Shown here piece by piece: positions 57,020-64,000 of a DNA stretch of 64,000 nucleotides. The notes under the pieces are model-generated. The model saw nothing but the letters and a program-made list of their open reading frames with translations, was not told the DNA's origin and ran no database searches. Within the stretch, counting starts at the first letter, position 1, and the number at the start of each line of letters is the position of its first letter. This DNA is from Kappaphycus alvarezii (Eukaryota > Rhodophyta > Florideophyceae > Gigartinales > Solieriaceae), in assembly GCA_002205965.3 (NCBI GenBank), contig NADL03000763.1, positions 558,001-622,000 on the forward strand, given 5' to 3'. The position numbers and the translations under genes are program-made.

Positions 57020-57727
57020 GATGCATGGTGCATCTGATTTTTTGATTTTCAGCTACTGTACAGTATAATACCACAAATATGTTGAGGCGCATCCGCTACA
57101 ACATTTAACTTGCACAGGAGTAAATTAGTTTCACGAGGCAGTGAACGTGGAAAAGCCGTGAACGGCAACCTTGCGCAGCTAGCAGAGACGTGCAGGAAAA
57201 TGGAAAGCGAAGAACAGGCGTTAAAGGAATACGTTAAAATTATTTTTTTCTTATGGTCATCCATCGCTCAAGCTATCCTGTCCCGAGCCCCGATACGCAT
57301 AGACGACGAGGTACGGTACATCCGGTTAGATCATGTAGCCGTATAGTTAGGTCATGCGCAGTCCCCAGTAGACACTGAATGCATTAAACTCCTTAGAAAA
57401 TGTCATTTGTAATCAAATGTAATCAATTGATGACAATTTGTCGAAGACACTAGCCTTTTTTTTCTTTTTGATCCAATCTAGTTTTGATCCAATCCAATTT
57501 ATGATAGGATCTGTTATGCACTTGAATATTGATACATGCTGGCCTGCATACCTTTGGTGGTGTTTGATACTGTAGGATTATGGTAGTTCACACGATTATG
57601 CTTGCTGGTTGGTGCGCTACATCGGATGGCGCACTAACATGCCAATCCCCAGCTAAGAAAAAAGCAAAAATCCAAAATCCATTTCGGTATGCACACATAT
57701 ACAGTACTGTACTTATTACCTCATGAT
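57020..57727. other. No recognisable gene
   Basis: A 78-codon plus-strand ORF (57110-57346) has a helical charged start and a hydrophobic middle (IFFLWSSIAQAIL) but no known domain. ACAGTAC/GTACTGT motifs occur near 57055, 57702 and 57805. Confidence 0.35.
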
Positions 57728-58150
57728 TTATGAAGGGCGTACAATGCCAAGCTGACAGTGTAAGCTGTGATATTTGGAATGTGTCGCTGCCCAACTTGGG
57801 AGTACTGTACGCGTTAGCATCGATGTCGCACTTGCACATGGACCATAAATTCCCAAAGTTCCTTGGCGATGGTCGTCAAGGTTGGCCGCTGACGTAGAGA
57901 ACAGCCGTCGGGATATCGATTTCGCAAAAGTCTCAATCACCACGGAGGTAGACTTGCAGGGCGCGGCAAAGGCGGCGAAAGCGAGGGGAACGAACTGAAA
58001 ACCAAGGTTGGGAAGGGTTGCGTCCGAGGTACGGTCAAACGCAGCTCTCACTGAGCTATCAAAGGTCTTCAGCTTGTCGACGTGGGCCGATTCAGCTTCC
58101 CCGCAGGGTGCCGACGCAGCTTGTCTGAGGCTGGTTTATTTATTGCAATG
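57728..58150 (-). pseudogene. Probable non-LTR endonuclease C-terminal fragment of a third family
   Basis: On the minus strand SAPCGEAESAHVDKLKTFDS (about 58120-58060), then NLGFQFVPLAFAAFAAPCKS and VVIETFAKSISRRL (about 58010-57910). This resembles the end of the restriction-like endonuclease domain, where a Lys-containing helix is followed by F-x-PLAF/VET and a Gly/Ala-rich turn. It is distinct from both other families. The PD motif itself is not in this piece, so the call is by C-terminal pattern only; a host gene remnant cannot be excluded. Confidence 0.4.
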
Positions 58151-58159
58151 AAGATGTAG

Positions 58160-59449
58160 GCTAAAACCTGCAGAGTGGCTGTCAAGGCAATGTAGAAATC
58201 ATTTCACTATCAATCCATCGTTGCGATGGTGACGAAAATTTATTCCTACTTGCAATACTGGACCGAACATGGATGTTTTCTTGCTTCCCTCTAGCTATGG
58301 TAGCGGCAGAGAAATTGCTGAGCAGTTCTCAAGCCTAGGACAGATTCCTCGCTACCTCTTTTTCATGCTAAGCATTTCAGTTCTTGAAGCCGACCATTCT
58401 ATTCAAACAATAAACAACTCTACCGTCTCCCCATTCAGATCTTTCGGTCACCGTTCGAGAGGGACTCCCTCTGCTGTGTATACTTTGCACATCTGGCCTC
58501 ACTTTAGCAAATGGCATTACTTTCCAAATATTAAACTACCTAAACTTTTCCCTTTTTGTACTGTACCCTCGCCTTTTTGAATCTTATTGTTCAGCCTAGC
58601 CTTGTACGTTTTTTATAATACATGAAGTATGATTATATATATTGTTCGAGCGGGTGCCTGTTTCATCCAGTGGTTGAGGGCCGATCCACGAAAATGAAAT
58701 CGTGGGAAAACATGAAATCGGAAATCACATCTGGCCATTTTGGCCAGTAAAAACAGTCCACCTGTCCCTTCACGATTTCAATTTTCCTCCCATGTCAGGG
58801 AAATCCACAGTTTCACCGACAAAGAAATGCTACGTTGAAAAACCAAAACTGTGATAGGACTTGCCTTGCCTTGTTCTCCCCTCCCGATACCAGCCATCCC
58901 AGGGATCGTTATATCTTCCGTCCCACTGTCCACCTCGAATCTCGCAGCCCCGCTTATCCACCAAAATGCCCGAGGATGACTCTCCTCCACCAAAATCTGT
59001 ACCTGCACAAACTAGCCCGATGAACCGGGGATGGGCAGTGGAGGTAGGATGAAACGCTCGTTTCCGATTTTCGTAGACTAGAGCAGCCTGTAGAAATGTT
59101 GACATTATGAAAGTTAACGACGTTTCCAATTTCCGATTTCAAGCCATCAACGATTCATAGATCGGCCTAAGTGCCGCCCCAAAAATTTGTAAAGACAGAA
59201 TTTGAGGAGGGTACTAATTTCAGGAATTTGCTGCAAATCCTGGCAGTAAATCCAGACTTTCTAAACTAGGCAAATTTTATCGATCAAAGTAGACTGCCCA
59301 ATCAGTGGAAATCGAACCTCCCGAACCGACGATTGCGTGTTGAACAGAATTATTTGTTCTCCAACTCCGCCACCTCTCTTCCCTAGCGCCCTCTTTTACA
59401 GCGCACGTGCTTCATCACCAATCCCAGATTTTGTATTCGCACAGCTACC
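58160..59449. other. No firm gene
   Basis: A 103-codon plus-strand ORF (58269-58580) and a minus-strand ORF (58830-59129, MSTFLQAALVYENRKRAFHP) have no recognisable domain. Several short TGGCCA and GTGGGA-like words near 58680-58800 suggest secondary structure but no clear element. Upstream of the next gene a G-box palindrome GCACGTGC sits at 59403-59410, about 40 bases before the start codon. Confidence 0.35.
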
Positions 59450-59893
59450 ATGTCTTTCGTTGACCGCTCGGGAACCGACTGGCATCCTTGGCCACGTCTA
59501 GCCAAAGTCAACCCCCGTCTTCAGATCGTCGGCGGCGTAGCCGTCATGATGGGCGCCGCCGGTGTCATGTTTGCGTGGCGCAATCGCGTCGGAGGTACGT
59601 AGCGCCCATTCTTTACTATGCTGGAACGCCCCGCTTACCGTATGAGTATTCCCTCTAGTCGAAGCCCTTTTGAAATATATCTCTGACGATCTCCACACCT
59701 GCACTTGCGAAAATGAAATCGCTCGCCATGTGGGCATACAATGGCACCTACGCGCGATACAGGGAAACTGCCTTCGACAATGTCGAAGGAATGGAAAGCA
59801 GACCAGGAGGAAAGAAGCCATGCCGCAGAAATGGAGTCGAACGCCGATCCTGTCGTTCTCAATCCTATAACAAAATCCATCAAAAAGAAGTAA
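59450..59893 (+). CDS. Small single-pass membrane protein, two exons, 91 residues
   Basis: Exon 1 59450-59594 and exon 2 59763-59893, joined across a 168-base intron with donor GTACGT and acceptor CAG. The protein starts MSFVDRSGTDWHPWPRLAKV. It has one membrane helix (about residues 24-43, IVGGVAVMMGAAGVMFAW) followed by Arg. The tail is hydrophilic and acidic to basic (MSKEWKADQEERSHAAEMES, then DPVVLNPITKSIKKK). Size and shape suggest a small mitochondrial inner-membrane subunit, but I do not recognise the family. The start context is good (ACCATGT). An alternative acceptor (TAG, ending 59658) would give a different, less protein-like tail, so exon 2 rests on the quality of that reading. 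The frames match exactly at the junction (phase 1). Confidence 0.6.
59595..59762 (+). other. Predicted spliceosomal intron
   Basis: GTACGT donor and ACAG acceptor, 168 bases; the only intron I can support in the window. Without it the reading stops seven bases after the donor. Confidence 0.55.
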
Positions 59894-60298
59894 TCCTAGT
59901 TGATACCTTCCGGCACGCAACTACACGTCGCATTATACCCAGTAAACTTGCCCAACTTCATTGCGGCACCTCTGGAACTTAACATGCTTGCATCCGCTGC
60001 CGATGTCATTGACCTCTCCATCCCCTCCCCTCTCCCTCGGGAAAGGTTCCCCTTGCTTTCGGCGTGCTTGAAAGGGGTTCCTATTCAATCGCGCATCATT
60101 TCAAAGCTCGTCCGTACCTTTATATTGTGGATTAGTGCAGCGTGGTCCGAATCTATGTCTCTATGTCAGGCAGTTTGTTACGTTACTACTTCCATTCTAC
60201 AGCCGCCGCCAAGCTCGTCTTTGCCGAGTAATTAACAGTAGTATGTCCACACGTCCACTACCAGTTTGCACTGCTCCAACTCTCTCCACTTCTACGTG
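59894..60298. other. Spacer between convergent genes
   Basis: A 111-codon plus-strand ORF (59900-60235) overlaps the likely 3' untranslated region and has no recognisable domain. The genes at 59.45 and 62.75 kb converge here. Confidence 0.4.
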
Positions 60299-62752
60299 CT
60301 ACTGAAAGTGAGAGTAGTAAGGGCTTTGCCCATTCCCGTTTTGCACGCTTCGGATTCCTCCGTTCATGTCGATCTCCCCAGCCCCTGTTTGCAAAGCTCG
60401 TGCTGGAGTCTCTTGGATTATTCCCATACTGTTTCCACGGGAATTTTCGTCTTCATCTGGCGGCGTCCATCCCATGGAACGCAGCATGTGCTCAAACCTT
60501 ACGTCCTCTTCAGAATTTGGTAGAGGAGGGAGCACAACATCCTCACACCGCTCATTCAGCAACATTGTTGATGTCGATGCATTTGCCTGCAGCTCTCTCA
60601 TCAAGTCAATCATCGATAGCCCTGCTGCTGTAGATGAGGGCAAGCTTCTGTTTTCGAAGCCAGCAGACATTACTGGGACATGACTGTCCTCCTGATTGAG
60701 CAACCCATCAACCAAAGATTCAGACCTTCCACAGTTTATCTCATTCCTCTCCAGAGACCACCCGTTCACATTTTGATGGGTAAAGTCTGCTTTCGAAACT
60801 CCAATCTGTTCAGAGGGGCTTCTGGTTAAATCGTCGTCGCTTCCAGCAATCGACAGGGGACCCACTCGACCAATCGTAGAATGGAGCCCGAAGCTCTGAT
60901 TGCTGAGAGCAGCAGGCATAAGTTGGCTGACGTCAACTTGGTCGCTCCGGTGATCTCCCGATTCCATTGAGGCCATTGATCCCAAACAATTGATCGAATG
61001 ATTTGAAGGGATCGCGCTGTGCGGCACCCTGCTTCCATCCTCAGGCAATTTGAGCTGCAACTCATTACCATTGAGAGCGGAATGGAACAACTCAGTTGAT
61101 CGATTAATATCCGTCTCCAAGACTTTCTCGTCTTTCCTTCCGTTTGTATGTCCTTGACTCGCTCTCCGCTTCAAACTTACTCTCTCTTCACTTGATACAT
61201 TCCCCAATGTGTCATTTGGCTTCGAAGGGAACGAAGGACGCGACTGTCCCTTTAGACCGTTGCAAACACGAGGGTTGTCCTTTTCTGTAGGGCGGAGTCC
61301 ACTGGTGTGCAAATTTCCGTTTTGCTTAGCATCGTTGGTAGTGCTGCGACGAGACGGGAACGGACGAGGGGAGCTCGAATGTCTTCTTGTGTTAATGGCT
61401 TCCCGAAATGCATCAGCTCTATCATTCTGAGGAAGAGCTGGAATATCTTCGCGTTCACTTGGCTTGACGCCGTTCGTTCCTTCACCATCTGTTTTTCGAG
61501 GAGCAAACTTAGCCTTGCTCGCAGTGGAGGTGCGTCCGCCAAAACCCGGAGGGGCATCAGAATTGGGTTCCTTCACAGAGACTTTAATCCCATTTTTTTG
61601 CATAGTAAGAGTGTGCTCTCTTCCTCCAAGTTTGCGTGGCAAAGAACCACCAGGCGGTGGGGATGATGCGGACGGCCTCCGTGGCCCGCCAACGCGACCC
61701 TTTCCAGTAGCCATTGGTGAAGGACTCCTTACGCCATCACGCCGGATACCGTTCGTGAAAGCCTCCTCCAACCTTCGAGCCTGCCCAAGTGAATTCTTTT
61801 GTCGATGCAGACTGATTGGCTCCCCACCTGTTTGCCGTGATTCTCCACCGGAACGACTACGCAGTGCAGCACTTTGGTCAGGACGTAACCCAAGCTTAGG
61901 TGTTCCCTTATCAACGTGTCCATTAATCGAGACGATGCTTTTCAAATAGGCATCACGACTATCCGTTTGCACTTCACGTGGCTTGGGAGCGATCATCTTC
62001 GCGTTTCCGTGATTAGATAAACTGGCCATCTCTGGGGGATCTTTATCCTCATTGGACACAATTTGACGTGGTGGAGATTTGAAGAGATGACTCTGTAGAG
62101 TTCCTTCATCAGTGTGGATCCCATTGCTCAAGCCCTGATTGGAGTCCTTCTCTGTGGGAGGAGGAGTGGCCGACATTGCCCTACTCGGTTTCGCAACTTT
62201 CCGTGCTAACTGAGGGCGCGAAGCCTCGGAAGACAAACTGCGCATCCTGCTTGCCATCGGCTCTTTTCTCTGAGCCAAACTAGACTTGGACGATGGTGTT
62301 GAAACCCTGGACTTTGAAGCGGCGACTGATCCTGTTGCCCTCAGGCCACCGCTCCCTAACGGGCGGCCTGGATTCCTCGGAACCGCAGAGGTCGTCGGAA
62401 CAAGCTTTGAGTACAAAGCCAATTCTGCTTGTTGCTTTGCACTCTCATGTATTTTGTCTTCATCAGAAATTGAGTCCGGCCTCTTGGCAGCGACAATCTC
62501 TGCGGCGGTAGTGGGTTTTCCGGGAGGAGAGACCCAATGTTGTTGAGTAGGATGAGGTGAGAGTGTACGGGAGAGGTGTGGAAAATTGGGGTCTTCGGAC
62601 GGGGGTAGAGGAGGTGGTTGCGAAGGGCGTGGTGGCAACGTGGGCATCTGTTGAGCGAAGGAGTAGGTCATGGTTGCAAAACGAGGTTGAGCTCGTAGGG
62701 CGGCGGCATCTGAAGATTGTCTTACCGGGCGCGAACGGCCAGGTGTGGCCAT
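60299..62752 (-). CDS. Long low-complexity Ser/Pro/Arg-rich protein, 817 residues, possibly vasculin-like
   Basis: One open frame of 884 codons; the first ATG is at 62752 (MATPGRSRPVRQSSDAAALR), giving 817 residues. The N-terminus is Pro-rich (MPTLPPRPSQPPPLPPSEDP). The middle is disordered, with many SP, SS and RR runs typical of phosphorylated regulatory proteins. The one ordered-looking spot is EEDVRFEHMLRSMGWTPPDE near residues 748-766. That resembles the LLxxMGW helix at the C-terminus of vasculin/GPBP1-type transcription regulators. The resemblance is short, so function is open. No membrane segment, zinc site or enzyme motif. Length and freedom from stops in a GC-richer region argue for a real gene. 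An in-frame GTAAGA...CAG near 62730-62711 is too short to be an intron. Confidence 0.65.
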   Translation of the reverse strand: MATPGRSRPVRQSSDAAALRAQPRFATMTYSFAQQMPTLPPRPSQPPPLPPSEDPNFPHLSRTLSPHPTQQHWVSPPGKPTTAAEIVAAKRPDSISDEDKIHESAKQQAELALYSKLVPTTSAVPRNPGRPLGSGGLRATGSVAASKSRVSTPSSKSSLAQRKEPMASRMRSLSSEASRPQLARKVAKPSRAMSATPPPTEKDSNQGLSNGIHTDEGTLQSHLFKSPPRQIVSNEDKDPPEMASLSNHGNAKMIAPKPREVQTDSRDAYLKSIVSINGHVDKGTPKLGLRPDQSAALRSRSGGESRQTGGEPISLHRQKNSLGQARRLEEAFTNGIRRDGVRSPSPMATGKGRVGGPRRPSASSPPPGGSLPRKLGGREHTLTMQKNGIKVSVKEPNSDAPPGFGGRTSTASKAKFAPRKTDGEGTNGVKPSEREDIPALPQNDRADAFREAINTRRHSSSPRPFPSRRSTTNDAKQNGNLHTSGLRPTEKDNPRVCNGLKGQSRPSFPSKPNDTLGNVSSEERVSLKRRASQGHTNGRKDEKVLETDINRSTELFHSALNGNELQLKLPEDGSRVPHSAIPSNHSINCLGSMASMESGDHRSDQVDVSQLMPAALSNQSFGLHSTIGRVGPLSIAGSDDDLTRSPSEQIGVSKADFTHQNVNGWSLERNEINCGRSESLVDGLLNQEDSHVPVMSAGFENRSLPSSTAAGLSMIDLMRELQANASTSTMLLNERCEDVVLPPLPNSEEDVRFEHMLRSMGWTPPDEDENSRGNSMGIIQETPARALQTGAGEIDMNGGIRSVQNGNGQSPYYSHFQ

Positions 62753-64000
62753 CGTCCCATGCGACGGTGCAGGGGACGCCGCGCAGAAAGGTGCGGGCGT
62801 TTGTGGAGAGAGAGGCGGAATTGAGAAAGTGCGCAAGGGTGCCGGGATTGAAAGGCAGTGATGCGGCGAAGGACACGGTGGTCGTTCTCCAACCGGGGTA
62901 AAAATGAGTTGACCCTGATGAAAGAGAAGTGTAAAAGTACCAAAGCAAGTCAACAGTAACGGCTCAGTAGAAAAATATCACGAATCAACGTGAATGTAGA
63001 TGATGAAGGGAGAGGGACGAATGAGTGCCAGCGGTAGCTCAGTTAGAAGGAAGGAATGGAAGAATCGAGAGAAAAGGTGGGCAGTTGTTGGAGACCAAGT
63101 GATTCAAGTGATTCGTGAGAAGAGACGATAGAGGCCTTCGTGGGAAAACGGCGCAAGAACGAATGGGATCGATATGAAACGTGCAGCGTGTGGAGAGGGG
63201 CCAATTGGAAGATAACCTAAGAGTTGGAGAAGGAAAACAAGAGTTAGATAAAGAACGGGCACCAGGAACCTCGGCGGTGACTCGGGCTTAGTTGTAGTGC
63301 GATGCAGTGCTTGTGATGGGTGCCGTCGGGAAACAACGAAATTCAATGAAGGGGGAGGTGGCACTGGGCGTAGGGAATATAAGAGGAACTCCTCAGAAAG
63401 GTTGATACGTCCGATGAAAGCGAGCACGAAAATTTAAGGATGCTTGGTAATGACAAATGAAATTGAGTTGATGTGGTGCGACCAGACGAGTAGGTCAGGC
63501 GCGTTGGGACTGAACGCGTGAGTAGGATACGGAAGGAGAAATGTTAGCGCAGGAGGATGGGAGGAGTTGGGCGGAAGACGGAACTGACGTTGTTGCGAAT
63601 ATTGACGTGGACTATATGAGTCGTTTGCGTTTGGTTGCTTTCGTTTGGAACGTCAAAAGCGTTGTGGGTGGTGCGGAACAAAAAAAAGGAAAAAAAAAAG
63701 AGGTGCGCAGCGAAGGGGCACGGCGGAAGAAGGATGGTAGACGCGCTGCTTATGGGGTTTGGGCGGGCGATATGCAGCGAATACTTTGCCTGCCACTCAT
63801 CATATGCCACGCGGAAACGTCGACAGCGCTACAAAACTTGTCAATCCATTAAAGCCTTTGAATTTTGAATAAATTTTGGCCAAGTTGACCAATACAGTGT
63901 TGCACCATATTTTTCCAATTAGCATTTTTTTTCCGAAAACCATTCAATAATCTCCTAATCAAGTGGTTATTGAAGACTTGAATCTTTAATTAAAGGTCCC
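62753..64000. other. Upstream region, no firm gene
   Basis: A 107-codon minus-strand ORF (63104-63427) contains one hydrophobic stretch (FLVPVLYLTLVFLLQLLGYL) but no known domain; it may be untranslated leader of the gene at 60.3-62.75 kb. Opposing ORFs at 63541-63868 look like chance readings around an A-rich tract (63681-63702). The last 150 bases are AT-rich. Confidence 0.35.

Noticed and set aside
59281..59360. tRNA-like words (GGTTCGAT...TTCCACT) on the minus strand
   Set aside because: The T-arm stem does not pair and no matching acceptor stem was found, so it is not called a tRNA.
63030..63115. GCGGTAGCTCAGTTAG, like the start of a tRNA
   Set aside because: No anticodon stem or T-arm follows at the right distance.
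63541..63868. Opposing ORFs around an A-rich tract at the right end
   Set aside because: Low-complexity composition and full overlap on both strands; no gene called.
1..64000. CRISPR arrays, bacterial operons or ribosome binding sites
   Set aside because: No regularly spaced repeat array and no prokaryotic gene layout; the content is eukaryotic.

Overview
The window looks like a transposon-rich, intron-poor stretch of a eukaryotic nuclear genome. A large red alga of the Chondrus type is my best guess. This rests on three things: a single-exon topoisomerase III, a few compact genes between fields of decayed mobile DNA, and the mix of element families (PIF/Harbinger, hAT, Ty3/gypsy, and non-LTR elements with a restriction-like endonuclease). 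It is inference; an oomycete or another alga is not excluded. No bacterial gene organisation, rRNA or convincing tRNA was seen.

Left part (1-33 kb) is a graveyard. A PIF/Harbinger transposase pseudogene runs off the left edge and is divergent from a broken Myb/SANT-like gene (1-3.7 kb), a typical two-gene Harbinger layout. Further right lie a HARBI1-like relic (6.3-7.3 kb), a Tc1/mariner DD34E relic (8.6-9.5 kb), and another Harbinger transposase convergent with a second Myb/SANT-like gene (11.7-14.1 kb). From 15 to 33 kb the DNA is AT-rich and holds fragments of at least four Ty3/gypsy elements on both strands, plus a relic of a transposon-like family with the HADN/GQNKN signature (DUF7869-like) at 22.2-23.4 kb.

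Middle part (33-46 kb). An F-box-like broken ORF and a 3' fragment of a non-LTR element precede a hAT element whose ends can be defined exactly: 35993-39726, imperfect 15-bp terminal repeats, and an exact 8-bp target duplication GTATGGTG. A degenerate ~50-bp tandem repeat (40.84-41.34 kb) and a second hAT pseudogene of the DUF659 type (42.1-45.2 kb) follow.

Right part (46-64 kb) is GC-richer and has the living genes: DNA topoisomerase III (47106-49907), an apparently intact 1145-residue non-LTR retrotransposon protein with zinc fingers, reverse transcriptase and restriction-like endonuclease (51540-54977), a small two-exon membrane protein (59450-59893) and a long low-complexity protein (60299-62752, minus strand). 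Around the intact retroelement are at least four broken relatives, so TOP3 sits inside a local hot spot of endonuclease-type retroelements.

The only genes I would call functional are TOP3, the retroelement ORF, and probably the two genes at 59-63 kb. Everything else recognisable is a pseudogene or repeat.
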